Below, piece by piece: positions 33,763 to 44,620 of a stretch of 64,000 nucleotides of DNA. The stretch is from Mantis religiosa (lineage: Eukaryota; Arthropoda; Insecta; Mantodea; Mantidae), in the NCBI GenBank assembly GCA_030765055.1, contig CM060953.1, positions 176,696,493 through 176,760,492 of the forward strand, written 5' to 3'. Each line of letters opens with the position of its first letter. The first letter of the stretch is position 1. Both the position numbers and the translations under genes were made by a program. The notes under the pieces were generated by a model, which did no database searches, was not told the origin of the DNA, and worked only from the letters and a program-made list of their open reading frames with translations.

Positions 33763-34154
33763 TGTGCTTCCTTGATGTTTTACTAATGTCTCCAGATCTT
33801 TGTGTAGCAACGATTGTGGTTGTAACAATGGAGAAGGTGGAGCAGCTTTTGGTAAACCTTCAAGGATATCAGTAGAAAAAGATCTTACGGGGTTAAAGCA
33901 GTGTAAATCCTATTAAATTAGCAATAAAATAAATGGGTACTGAAACATTTGCCTGTGTACTTACTGATCCACAACTAGAGACATGGACTTTCTTTAAATT
34001 AATGCTTGCCAACGTTAAATCATGTAACAGCAAATGAAACAGGTGAAAGCATGGTGAAATGAGACCAGGGACCGTAGGGCTTAGAGTTTCGTGTTTCAGG
34101 GTAAGAGAAATAGAATATAAAACCTGATCCAGGTATAGATAACTAGAATCAGTG
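33763..34154. other. Intergenic spacer
   Basis: Nothing was recognised. Confidence 0.4.
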
Positions 34155-34395
34155 ATAAAAATTCAATGCCATAGACAGGATTTGAACCACGGAACTTCCG
34201 GTCTCCATCCGGTTGCTCTAATTTCTGAGCTAGCGTGGCATGACATTAAATTATGCAAACGACTCGTATATTTTCCAGTAAATCACTAGGAGTTCTCATA
34301 TACACTGAGATACATACCTTTATTAGCGGTATAAGTACTTTAAGGACTGGACTTTATAGTTTAGTCATCTATTAGGTTAATTGAACTGTTCAATG
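34155..34395 (-). repeat. SINE-D, single unit
   Basis: On the plus strand it starts AAAATTCAATGCCATAGACAG, followed by GGATTTGAACCACGGA (reverse B box), GAGCTAGCGTGGCATGACA (reverse A-box part) and the body with TCACTAGGAGTTCTCATA. It ends near TCTATTAGGTTAATTG. No second unit is seen in direct contact. Confidence 0.7.
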
Positions 34396-34454
34396 TAACT
34401 CTACTTATGCAAATCTCCTCATTCCCACGGCTAATGCCAAAGAATAATTAATTT

Positions 34455-34547
34455 CTTTATCCAGATATACCACCCTGACAGAAATGTGAACTCCGGATCC
34501 CGTGAACGTGACGTAGATGGACTACTACATACGCTATAGAGGCGGGC
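34455..34547 (-). repeat. SINE-C, 5' fragment
   Basis: From 34547 downwards: GCCCGCCTCTATAGCGTATG, then ACGTCACGTTCACGGGATCC and a degraded B box, stopping at TATATCTGGATAAAG. Only the head and the start of the body are present. Confidence 0.65.
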
Positions 34548-34967
34548 AAACATAATATCGGCTTGCCGTCTGAAACAGACTAATAAAACAATACCAACCA
34601 CCACCCATTCGCATTTTCTGTAGTTTTCCCAGCCTGATGAAAAGAAATATTGTGTGCTTTACGGGAAAGGAGGTAAAAAAGGTAAGATGTATAGGTAGGC
34701 TCTTACAGAAACAAAAATGGGAAAGAAATGTAAAGAATATAAGAAAGGAAGATGATCGGAGGGAGGAGGGAATTGGAGAGTGTGGCTAATTAAGTAAGAA
34801 GGAGACGTAGAGGTTAAGAGCTACCTGGCAGATCAGAAGACAAGGGCGCCATGTAAGCCAAGGTCACAGCAAAATAAATGTGTGCACCCTAAAGTTATAA
34901 ATTATAAACATTTTGGAACATGCACACTAAATCATTCATTCATTTCTTCATGTATTCATTCATTCTG
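34548..34967. other. Spacer, purine-rich in part
   Basis: AG-rich between 34670 and 34800. Nothing was recognised. Confidence 0.35.
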
Positions 34968-35303
34968 TTTTCTTTCTTTCGGTTTTCCTTCCTTCCTTCC
35001 TTCCTCCCTTCCTCCCTTCCTCCCTTCCTCCCTTCCTCCCTTCCTCCCTTCCTCCCTTCCTCCCTTCCTCTCTTCCTCTCTTCCTCCCTTCCTCCCTTCC
35101 TCTCTTCCTCCCTTCCTCCCTTCCTCCCTTCCTCCCTTCCTCCCTTCCTCTCTTCCTCTCTTCCTCTCTTCCTCCCTTCCTGCCTCCCTCCCTTCCTGCC
35201 TCCCTCCCTCCCTTCCTCCCCCCTCCCTTCCTTCTTTCTTTCCTTCTGTCCTTCCCTCCATGTCTCCCTCCCTCTCTTTCTTTCTTTCTTTCGGTCGGTC
35301 GGT
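34968..35303. repeat. Long polypyrimidine tract (TTCC/CTTCCTCC)n
   Basis: About 330 bases are almost pure C/T on the plus strand, built of CCTTCCTCC-type units with interspersed TCTC variants. It ends in (TTTC)n and GGTCGGTCGGTC. The overlapping frames on both strands (SLPPFL- or REEGRKGG-type) are consequences of the repeat, not genes. Confidence 0.95.
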
Positions 35304-36349
35304 CAATAAAGAATTTAAGAAAATAAATATCCCCAAATTTTGCATGAAGAGAGCTGTTGATGTAAGATTTTAAACTTGACTTCATATCTGAAACATATCG
35401 TTATTTTGCTTAATTTCTAAAGAAATACTCTTCTTTTCTAATTTTCAGAACGTTGTATTTTTGTATTTTTGAAAACAAATGTGACTTACGAAGACACAGA
35501 ATTTCGAGGTCACATAATTTTTGTTGACTGTAATTATTTGTAGCTGTTTGTCCTAATTTTTAAATTGCCTAGCTATTAAGTTATACTAATAAAGTTGTTC
35601 TCGTTTTCCTTACATTATGAATCTATTGTAACAAAGCGAATATTTATTTATATTTTTGTTTATACAAGTATTAACTTTGTCAGCCAGTAATTCCGTAATC
35701 AAATAGAAAGTGCACCGTTTCACATTTGATGTAAGGTGAAGTCGAGCGACAGCGCCACGTTTCTGAACTAAACATTTAAATGGACCAGACAGAGATGACT
35801 GAAAGTATCCCGCAGTTTTGCTTTCAGCTTTGGACACGATTTGCCAAAAGCAAAACCATGTACTTGGTCTGAAAGGGAAGCATTGACAGAGTAAACGCTG
35901 ATAAAGCTCGAACTGTACCGACGACAGAATACTGTTCCCCTCGAGGCATAGTCGTTTAGTGTTTGCAACTCCTACACGCCCTGCCTCGCCCTTTCTACTG
36001 TATCCCTCCAAGACAATACGTTACCAACTTCTGGCACAACAAGCGCTCCTACTTTCGCATCACTTTCTCCACGTATAATACTTTATTTTATCACATCTTT
36101 TATGCCGGAATTAAATTAATGTCAAGATTAATCGTTTTATAAAGGCAATAACAGGGCAATTGATAAACTAATATGTGAAAAATTAAACTATAATGCAATA
36201 TCAATTTTATGAAGACAGAAAATATCATTAACAATTCAAATTATGTTCTGAGGAAGCTACTAAAAAGTAGTAAAAAGTACTAAGAAGTACTAAAAAGACT
36301 AAAAGAGTACTAAACTGCTACTAAAGTTCGGACTACTATTAGGTACAGT
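35304..36349. other. Intergenic stretch, nothing recognised
   Basis: A 133-codon minus frame (35610-36011) has no recognisable domain. A GTAGTAAAAAGTACTAAGA run lies near 36265. Confidence 0.35.
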
Positions 36350-37170
36350 AAATTTAATGTCATTCTGGCTTGTTGGCCTTAATAGCACAATGGTTACGAG
36401 CAGCCGGCCGGAGATCGGAAGATCCGTGTTTCAAATCCCGGCTATGACATTGAATTTTTCAGTTTTGCTCTATCCTTTCATGGTGCGTCCTACACACGGC
36501 TAGTGTGAAAGAACAATTAATTTCCATTAATTGTACCTAATAGTGGTCCGAATTATAAAGCCGGGGCTTAAAGTACTTACAGCATAGTAAGTCGCCATTG
36601 AGATACTTGTCTCATGTGTTTATGAGAACTCCTGGTGGTTTACCGGGAAAAACACGAGTCAGTTGGAGAATTTAATGTCATGTTGGCACATTGGCCATAG
36701 CAGCTCAATGGTTTAGAGCGGCTGGACGGAAACCAGAAGATCCGTGGTTGAAATCCCGGCTATGACATTGAATTTTTCAGTCTGTCTCTATCCTTTCATA
36801 GTGCATTATACACACGGCTAGTGTGAAAGAACAATTAATTTCCTTTAGTTGTACCTAATAGTGGTCTGAACAATAAAGCCCGAGCCTTAAAGTACTTACA
36901 GCATAGTAAGTCGCCATTAAGGCAGTTGTCTCATGTTTTTATGAGAACTCCTAGTGGTTCACCGGGAAAAATAACAAGTCAGTTGGAGAATTTAATGCCA
37001 TTTTGGCATGTTGGCCATAGCAGCTCAATGGTTTAGAGCGGTTGGACAGAGACCAGAAGATCCGTGGTTCAAATCCCGGCTATGGCACTGAATTTTTCAG
37101 TCTGTCTCTATCCTTTCATAGTGCGTTCTACACACGGCTATTGTGAAAGAATAATTAATTTCCAATATGT
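36350..37170 (+). repeat. SINE-D tandem array, about 2.6 units
   Basis: Direct units are marked by GATCCGTG at 36421, 36739 and 37059, giving periods of 318 and 320 bp. Each unit has a tRNA-like segment (GCAGCTCAATGGTTTAGAGC as A-box part; GTGGTTCAAATCCCGGC as B-box part). Then come AATTTTTCAG, ACACGGCTAGTGTGAAAGAA, ACCTAATAGTGGTC, TAAAGTACTTACAGCATAGT and AGTTGGAGAATTTAATG, which leads directly into the next head. The third unit is cut after about 37165. The head-to-tail order shows real tandem repetition, not neighbouring insertions. Confidence 0.85.
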
Positions 37171-37719
37171 ATTTCCCTTCTGATTTCTGATCCCCATAGT
37201 AAGGACAAATATTAAGTTTACAGCTTATTAGGGAAGTAATCAATTTAGAAAATGTAATGGATAATGCAAGACTATTGGGCATTTTGTTATGTCATGTGAG
37301 AATGTCTTTTTAAGTGCTAAATGAACAAATTGTTGCTCGCCTCTCAAGAGTTTAAAAGTATCCGATTTGAAATGCCTGTGAAGGTCAGTTATTTCGATCA
37401 GGGTTTTTACGGAGGATTTCCCTTATCCTGAAAGATGAATATTGTGACTTTGTAGTTTCATACAATTATAAGTCTAGTTTGCAGAAATTCAAAATGCTCC
37501 TTATTAAGTAGGAAAGACACTTTGCAACGCTAACAGGCTCTAATAAGAGAAACATACACCAACGCAGTCTTTTATTGCTTCACCACAGGTAAACAAACAA
37601 AAGAATTCACCTACGGTACGTTTCAAACAACCGCACAATTACTAGTTCTTAACTAGCAACTCCATTAACAACTCACACACTGCACATCTGCAGCTGTCCA
37701 TTGACAACTGGTCCTTAGC
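37171..37719. other. Spacer with a SINE-C fragment
   Basis: The only feature seen is the weak SINE-C match near 37385-37450. Confidence 0.35.
37385..37450 (+). repeat. SINE-C body fragment
   Basis: CAGTTATTTCGATCAGGG, TTTCCCTTATCCTGAAAGA and TGAAT follow the order of the SINE-C body (GAGTTATCTGG, TTTCC, TCCTTCAAGACGAATG in the better copy). Confidence 0.45.
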
Positions 37720-38470
37720 TCGCTCGCAGCCAGAAGATTTTTGCTGCGTGCCCACCCGTTAAGGGTTTTACCGCAGGTAAGATTTTGAATTGAAGTTTGT
37801 AGGATGAAGGTGGTGTAGGTTTTGAGGTTGGGATTAATTTAGTGGTTACAGAAAGTACCTTCGGGTTGAAGGAGAGGATGCAGTACTTTGCACCCAAACA
37901 GTTATTTTGTGTTTAACTTTCAGTTGGGGAAAAATTAGATGACAAACAGCTTAGAAGAATTATGAGGAGCTCAGCTTTAGCTGCTGATAGGATTAGCTCC
38001 TTGGTTATCTAGGGTGCCCGCATGCCATACGGGGGACCCAGTGCAGTCTAGATCGGCGTCTAGTGGGGTCATAATCTCCCAATGATCTAACAAGGGCGCT
38101 TCTGTGAGATGGTAAACTTGTGTATAATTTTGAAGCCCGGCGCCTAATTTCATCCTCCACGTATGGAAGACCCGATGCTTCGTGAAGCAACCTGGTAGAG
38201 AAACAACGTCCCACAGAATATATAGACCGTAGTCCTCTATTCTGTGCACGTTGGAGCCATGCTAGCCAGCTGTCTGCTGCCATGCCCCAGATCTCGCAGG
38301 CATATAGCATCACCGGGATTACCAGCGCTCGGAAGAGATATAACTTCATGCCAATTGGCATCGAGGTCGACCCCGGCATTGGGTAGAGGGGAAGCGATTG
38401 CTCCCTGTACCTTCGCCGAAAGGTCCCTGATGCGTCGGCGAAAACCACACCCCGCTGCTTATTTATAGCC
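37720..38470 (-). mobile_element. LINE-J copy 2: 3' end of a Jockey-type LINE
   Basis: The minus-strand coding end at 38005 is followed by a 3' UTR to about 37720. The UTR has landmarks shared with copy 1 (GACCGCAGG/TTTTACCGCAGG and TTTTGCTGCGT near the far end). The coding match can be followed upstream to about 38470. The copy lacks the RT catalytic core, so it is 5'-truncated. Confidence 0.75.
38005..38470 (-). pseudogene. LINE-J ORF2 C-terminal region
   Basis: In the frame 38005-38670 the recognisable part is the last 105 residues. These include GMKLYLFRALVIPVMLYACE and IWG, LQRAQNRGLRSIY, LLHEASGLPYVEDEIRRRAS and SALVRSLGDYDPTRRR, ending PRMACGHPR. This is the post-RT region of LINE ORF2 (the P.LLYG..W and LQ..QN stretches). 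Upstream, another frame gives RRIRDLSAKVQGAIASPL, which resembles the segment that precedes it, so a frameshift lies near 38330. The N-terminal part of the 221-codon frame is therefore not the real protein. Copy 1 ends in exactly the same residues. Confidence 0.75.
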
Positions 38471-38671
38471 GAGACACCTTTTATCGAACACTGCCGAAGT
38501 TTATCGACCAAAACAAAAGAACTGTCCAGATAATTCTCTCCCCGCTTTTGTCTCTCTCTCGGCAAGCGTTCATCGCTGCGCGTCACTATCTGTCTCTGGC
38601 CACGCGTAGCTCCGGCTTTGCGTGGCTTCAACGAAATAATGCGACCGGTGACAAAATCAGGAAACTCCAAG

Positions 38672-38745
38672 CTCTATTGGAGTGTCAGCTCATCTGAGCA
38701 TCATTTCACCTATTTCAGTTCCAATGTGATTTAATGTTGGACGTA
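38672..38745 (+). repeat. SINE-C 3' tail fragment
   Basis: GAGCATCATTTCACC followed by TTCAGTTCCAATGTGATTTA matches the end of the copy at 23712. The head is missing. Confidence 0.55.
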
Positions 38746-39639
38746 AATTAAAAAAAATATATATATTACAAGTGAATAAATTATTACTTTAAATATATAT
38801 CGATAGTGATAATACGTAGTTTTTAATTGCTATAGTGCCTACTTGTCTAACAATTAGCATAACAATTCCTATTTAAATTGCATAGGTTCAGATATTAGGT
38901 TATGAATATAAAAGGATGCTGAACTTGCTGTTTCGAATAATGTGTAAACTAGCACATAGAAACATCCCAGTATTGAAGCGTTGCTGCATTTTGTACACTT
39001 ACAGAGTTCTTCAAGGTAATCTCATGAGACGTGAAAGCTTTGTAACTTCTTAGAAACTAGTGCATTGGTTTCAAGTTGTAGACAAAGTGAAATAGGAAGA
39101 GCTTTATTAAGCATCTGAAAGTAAATAGCTGAAAGCGATACTTCTACTTTTTGAAAAGTACTTGGGATGCATTAGCGAGCATATCGGTTTCCAAAGAGCA
39201 TTTCTTTTTTAATAGCTGCACTGAGATGCTACGCGTCCTGTCTTAATGGTTTGAAGTTCGATTTTCTTTGAAGTACTTTCTTCTTGTAACTCAACGAGGG
39301 TGCATCAGAAAATAAAAGTTCTCTGCTGTACTGTGTTACTGCAAATAACAGCGGGACTAATTCCTTCTGTGTAAAAATAAAAGTTCATAAACAAATAAGA
39401 ATAGACTGTGACACTCTGAGAGCAACAAAGGCTTAAGAAGCTAAATAAAGATAAATAATTTACATTCAATGTTTTGAAATAGCTCCGTCGTTTATGTTAT
39501 ATTGTTTATAAATATTTATTTTACCAATACTTATTGCATTGTTTAGGTTCAGCAACTTACGAGGATACAATTAAAATACTATGAAGAAAATATTCTAGTC
39601 TAACATTCTCAATGAGTGAAAAAAACTTTTTGAAAGTTC
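38746..39639. other. AT-rich stretch, nothing recognised
   Basis: Nothing was identified. Confidence 0.4.
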
Positions 39640-40190
39640 TAAATCGATTGAGTGAGTATTAGGCTTACATTCGAGTCTTGATCTATTGTACCTATGCTTC
39701 CAAGTGTGGCATCCCTGGTAGGACGGATGAGGAAAGGGGAGACAGAGGGCGGTCGTCCAAAGGAGCCACTGCAGTACAGATGACACGTTTCTTACATTTT
39801 ACTTAGATGGAAACCGCCGGAAGGCCGAGGCAATGGGCATTCTCCCGTACTGTGGTCCAGAAGCGGTTCCAGCAGCTGGTTCTGAGTTCGCCAACCAACC
39901 TACCTGAGGAGGAGCTGGTTCACTCAGAGCATATCATCCTGCCATGCTCCGCCGGGACTCCCGCTGACACTTCTAACTTGAAAGAGACCACCAACGTGAA
40001 ATGATAATGAAGATGAAATGGAAGGACACGAAAATTTGGGGATATAATTAACCGACCCAGCATTCGCCTGGTGAATCCGGGAAAACCCCGGAAATAACCC
40101 ATGGGGCAGGTAGGTCGGCCTCAGGAATCGAAACCAGGCTTCCCGAATGCGGGTCACAGAGGAAACCGCCTGAGCCATCTCGCTCGGCAC
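39640..40190 (-). repeat. SINE-E, long tRNA-headed SINE, minus copy
   Basis: Read from 40188 downwards: GCCGAGCGAGATGGCTCAGG (A box), GGTTTCCTCTGTGACCC, a B box in TGGTTTCGATTCCTG, then the body through TTCATTTTCATTCATC-like sequence, GGTGGTCTCTTT and CATGGCAGGATGATATGC. It ends near 39640. The second copy at 51200-51840 aligns along its whole length. At about 550 bp this is long for a SINE. Confidence 0.8.
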
Positions 40191-40689
40191 TCGATTAATT
40201 TAAATAAATCAAGTCTGAATATGTTATTGCAGTGCCTAGGTAACTACAGCTAAGCATTCTGACTTTAACATTTATTTTATAAATGAATAAATGAATGAAT
40301 GAACGAATGGAGGAAGTCATGCAAAGTCCAACACATTAGATTATCTGCCCTGGCCATGCAAAGAGAGCTTCATTTGATTACCACAAGTCACTGGGCAACA
40401 AAAATAATTTTTGAATGTTACAAGCATTTTATGAGGCAATTCCTACTAATTTTGGATTGAGAAAAACAAATATGACAATGAAAAACATTTATTAGCTCTA
40501 TTTTCTATGATATACACAAAGTGGAAGTATTACATGTGAACGGATTGAGAGAAAAGGATACATTTTAATTAAATATATGCTAACAACAACGAAAGTGCAT
40601 TTGATTTTTTGAACTGGTAATTACATGCTACGAGTTCTAAATTGCTGGTAAAACACTTCGCAGGGACTCGTGTTTCAAGAGAAACACAT
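40191..40689. other. AT-rich spacer
   Basis: Contains a short (AATG)n run at about 40282-40309. Nothing else was recognised. Confidence 0.4.
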
Positions 40690-41180
40690 GGTGGCCTATT
40701 GACTTCGTCATCTTTTAGCTTGCCTCTTGTGATGAAGTTCAGCAGAATCCCTATACAAAGACCAACAGTAATCCGCAAGCATTACTTCATTCCAACGGTC
40801 CTGATATCTTTGTTCCATAACAAAAATGTCCTGATGGAATCTCTCCCCATGTTCATCACTAACAGCGCCACAACTAGGAGGGAAAAAGTCTAGGTGGGAG
40901 TGGAGAAAATGGATCTTAAGGGACATGCCGCATCCAAGGTTATGGTATATTTGCAGGAGCACTGTCACCAAATGCTTGTATTTGTTATCTATTTTGTTGC
41001 CTAAAAATCCATCAACTCTTGAAGACTTCACAAGCTTCCTTTTGTTTTCCCTCCAAAATTTGGTCAAATGCAGGATCCTTTACAAGTTCTCTTATTTGTG
41101 GTCTGACGAAAATGCCTTCCTTAGCTTTCGCATCACTTAATTTCCAAAATTTCTCTCTGATTGTGTTTTGTTATTTGACA
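40690..41180 (-). pseudogene. Remnant of an arthropod-wide repeat protein of unknown function
   Basis: Minus-strand translation gives KLSDAKAKEGIFVRPQIREL, then VKDPAFDQIL (about 41060-41140). After one stop and a shift come GFLGNKIDNKYKHLV, GCGMSLKIHFLHSHLDFFP, SDEHGERFHQDIFVMEQRYQ and MLADYCWSLYRD (about 40730-40990). I recognise this motif series from many uncharacterised, multi-copy arthropod sequences. I know of no established function. Only the frame change near 40985-41060 breaks it, so the remnant is fairly well kept. It may belong to an unknown mobile element. Confidence 0.65.
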
Positions 41181-41449
41181 GGTGTGCCAACTCCCAAAAA
41201 ATTCCCCCAAATGTTAAATCCTCACACCAAAAAAAAAAGAAATGTTATTTTATCTTCAAAACAAGAGCAAATCGATCAATGTTATGGTGATTTTTGAATT
41301 CAGCAGATGGAAATACATGTAAGTTCACTACTTTTATGCCCGAAACATTTTTATTGTTGCCCAGTGTAGTAAATAGTTCTTATACTCCCATCAGTAATTT
41401 TTATTAATATTTATAGAGGATTTTTATGCTGTGAACAATGCTAATTTCT
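41181..41449. other. Spacer
   Basis: May contain eroded upstream codons of the neighbouring remnant. Nothing firm was seen. Confidence 0.35.
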
Positions 41450-42400
41450 TCCTTCTTTTCGTTTAACCCTCTTTGGGGTACGTTGAATCAAGAATTTCCC
41501 TATGAGTTTTTCTTTCCTTAGTTACCAGTATTTCCTCATTCTATCTGACATGTTTTTCCTTTCTTCTGCCCAGATAATGGATTTGGATTTTAATGTAGAT
41601 TTATTTTTCCAACCTTAAATTTTCGTTTTTCGTTATTACTTTCGCTGTCCCGTCAAGTAATGACTAAGTCGTTTTCAGTTTTTTTAAACCAGTTAGGTTT
41701 AGTTTTACGGTTACGGAAGAAATCAAAGATTTGTTTAGTTAATCTTCCAGAGTTAATTCTAAGAAGATGGCCATTAACATTTATCCTCCTTTTTCGCTTA
41801 GTATCTGAGAGATTTTCAATTTTCTTGTAGAGAGTTTCATTCTTAAAATTGTGTTCCTATTATCTTTCTTAATATTTTTTGTTCTTTTGATTCGAGCTTC
41901 TCTATCTCACTCTTGAAATTCATGTTGAGTGTTTCTGATGGGGACAGTGCTTCTGGTTTAATCGCTGTTTTATGTTTAATTTTGGATCCCCATGATTGTT
42001 ATAAGTATATTTTGTTAGTTGGAAAGCTAGTTCAAGTTTATTTTTTCTGGATTCCATTGTTTTGTTTTCCTTAGTATTCCAGCTAATCAATTCTTCAAGA
42101 TATTTGAACTCTTTTAATATTTCAATCGTTTGTTTGCAGACGTTGACGTATTTACGTGGATACTTGGAGTTTGTCTTGATATTTTGTTTTTCTCGAAAGA
42201 GGTGTCAATACCTATTTTACTTGCTTGTTTCTCTAGTTCAAGGATTTGCTCCCTTGCTTACTCCATTGTTTCAGCAAATAAAGCCTTATCATCCACAAAA
42301 TCAATACAATTGATTTTAAAATTTCTCTTTTTGCATCCCAGTTTTATTGCATTTTTTATATTTTTGCTACAATGCTAATTGATTGCTATTGTAGAAATCC
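41450..42400 (-). pseudogene. RTE-like LINE reverse transcriptase, C-terminal half
   Basis: On the minus strand INCIDFVDDKALFAETM (about 42265-42315) is the RT motif C with the DD pair (FVDD for FADD). It is followed by AREQILELEKQASKIGI and SFEKNKI, the usual helix after motif C. Further on, KEFKYLEELISW matches the F.YLG segment. ILRMKLSTRKLKI, then HLLRINSGRLTKQIFDFF and NWFKKTENDL (about 41640-41830), match the C-terminal GH..RM...R.....W..D region of RTE-like elements. Many stops and frame changes interrupt it. The N-terminal RT and endonuclease are missing. It is a different, older element than the one at 43130. Confidence 0.65.
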
Positions 42401-43129
42401 TAAATTTTTAAAATAAAGTCTTCAACCAGTTGATCATATTGGATGATGAATGTAATGTTCAAATATGTGCAGGTTCCAAAGAGCTTAGAGTTATCAAGTT
42501 TCACATTTCAGAATAAGATAAAACCCCGGAAAATGTCTTATTCAGATATCCCATTCTGACCAAGAGATATTTTATGTTGTTTCTAAAGCTAAAAATGAGA
42601 TATAAAAGGGAAAGAGTCCTTAAGGATATCCCGATAATGGGAACATTCTGAAAAGCCACGTCGTTCTGGTTACAACTAAAGAAACTTCCGAAGCAAGGCA
42701 AGGATAGAGTAAAATTTGGAGAGTAAAATTATTACTGGAAGTGCTTAGGTGTTCGCTGGTTGTATATCAGGTACTTGAACTCAAAGAGTAACCATAAATA
42801 TTTTTTACGGTATTTGATATTTAATGAACCATAAACTACAAACATCAATCCGAAAGTGCGACTTGAAGAAATACCTAAGAAGAGAAAGGGTACTTATCTT
42901 GAGCATCAGCAGTTCGTAAATCATCCATAAAAATAAAAAATAAAAATAAATAAAAAAATCGAACACAAACCTACATAAAAAAATTTTCAATAACAACGTT
43001 TAACTTGCCTACTGCTTTTTTTTCCATCGAAAATTACAATATCTAATAAATGCATTCTACAATTGCTTTTCTGGATTTAGGTAAAGTAAATAATATATTT
43101 TAAGGAAGATTTTACTGAAGTATAAATAA
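42401..43129. other. AT-rich spacer
   Basis: Contains A-rich simple sequence near 42927-42960. Nothing was recognised. Confidence 0.4.
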
Positions 43130-43290
43130 AAATCATCAGCATCTTCATCTTCAAGGTTTGGGCTCTGTGACCCGTTCCGTTCTCTTCAAGAGCCTACTGA
43201 TCTTTCCAGCGTAGAGCTGGGCGTCCCACATCTATCTTTCCCATCGGCATATAATCTAAAACTCTTCTTGGAAGTGTTCCGTGTCCATTC

Positions 43291-44560
43291 TTAACATATG
43301 ATTTTGCCATTCAGTTTTTGCTTTATTATTTTACAGTTTAAATTAAAAATCCCAAGCTCTTCTCTTACTTTTTCGTTTCTTACGCGGTCTATTCTTTTAT
43401 AACCTGCCACGCTTCTCAAAAATCTCATCTCTGCCGATTCTAGCTGTTTACGTTGGTTCTTAGCCAGTGTCCATATTTCGGAACCGTATGTTAACGTTGG
43501 GACTTCCATTATCTTATAAAATTTCATCTGTTTTTCCTTTCGTGTTTTCCTGTTTAGCGGTCTTATAATAGTCCCACACATTTGATTGAATCTGTTTAAT
43601 TTCACCTCCATATCCTCGTTGTTATTTGCTATGTGTAGTTTTTAACGGCCGCTTTTACTATATACGGCACCGCAGGCGGTGACACTCATGATGCATGAGA
43701 TGAAGATGGAGCACCGGTGGAATGTGATGGCGGGGGAAACCGGAGATCCGGAGAAAACCCGCCCCAACGCCGTGTTGTCCACCACAAATCTCACTTTGCG
43801 GTCGCCTGAGATCGAACGCGGGCCGCCTTAGTGAGAGCCAAGCGGTCTAACCACTGAGCCACGGCGCGGCCTTTTGTTATTTGCTACTGCTACTGTGTAG
43901 CCTAGATAGTTAAAACTATTAACCTGTTCTATTATTTTATTGTTTATAACTACTTTTGCTCTTATGTTGTTCTTTCCTCTAAAAGCCATTACTTTAGTTT
44001 TATGTTCTGAGATTGAAAGGTTATATGTTCCCGCTATGTTGTTCAAACTATATACTGTTCATTGCATGTCATCTTCTTGGTGGGATGATCTCTTGATCAT
44101 CAGCAAATAATAATGTATTTAAAATTATGTTTCCATTCAGTAAATTTTGTTTTATACTTTGCTGCCATTCTTGTATCATATTATCAATATAGATATTAAA
44201 GAGCATTGGCGATAGAGGGCATCCTTGTCGTACTCCTTTATTTATGTTCACTGCTTCTGTTTTCCTTCCATTGTTTATTATTTCTATTGTAGTGTTTTTA
44301 TACATTCCTTATACAGTCCGTATTAAATGTGCTGGTATTTCACAATTTTCCATCGCTATCCAAAGTTTATCCCTTAAAACCGAATAAAAGGCTTTAACAT
44401 AGTCAACAAATCGCATAAATGTATCAGCATTAAATTCTTTGTGTTTTTCAATTAGTTGTTGAATTATGAATATACTATCTGTGCATAATTTTGCTTTTCT
44501 AAATCCGCTTTGGGCCTCATGAAGCCGTGCTTCCGCTATTGTACTTATTCTTCTTGCAAC
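43291..44560 (-). pseudogene. LINE reverse transcriptase (RTE-like), several frames
   Basis: In order on the minus strand: AQSGFRKAKLCTDSIFIIQQ (about 44470-44530); FVDYVKAFYSVLRDKLW (about 44355-44405), motif A with its catalytic Asp; GVRQGCPLSPMLFNIYID (about 44185-44240), motif B region; LLFADDQEI (about 44090-44115), motif C with the DD pair; SEHKTKVMAFRG and NSFNYLGYTVA (about 43895-44005). The SINE-A insertion follows. Then come MEVKLNRFNQMCGTIIRPL, VPTLTYGSEIWTL, SAEMRFLRSVAGYKR and RNEKVREELGIF (43291-43611). The three RT core motifs are intact, but one frameshift near 44080 and an upstream stop disable it. Confidence 0.85.
43619..43886 (-). repeat. SINE-A inserted in the LINE, with 13-bp TSD
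   Basis: The body is 43632-43873 on the minus strand. Its head reads GGCCGCGCCGTGGCTCAGTG, and the B box GTTCGATC is better kept than in the copy at 4164. It is flanked by perfect TTGTTATTTGCTA at 43619-43631 and 43874-43886. It splits the LINE coding region between the YLG segment and the post-RT region, so it is younger than the LINE. Confidence 0.95.
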
Positions 44561-44620
44561 TACTTCAATAAAAAATTGAATGCAATAAACTAGTTATCTA
44601 AGCATCATGACATGCATAAT

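Larger units (their letters stand above)
43130..44620 (-). mobile_element. RTE-like LINE remnant interrupted by SINE-A
   Basis: The minus-strand element contains RT motifs from about 44560 and post-RT sequence to about 43140. It is split by SINE-A at 43632-43873. The protein type is the 'endonuclease-reverse transcriptase' common in insect genomes. 5' sequence with the apurinic endonuclease is missing. The 3' boundary is approximate. Confidence 0.75.

Noticed and set aside
34882..35385. Several Ser/Leu/Pro-rich and Arg/Glu/Gly-rich frames of 129-163 codons
   Set aside because: They are translations of the polypyrimidine repeat in different frames.
35610..36011. 133-codon minus-strand frame
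   Set aside because: No domain, no splice sites recognised and no similarity to the elements here.
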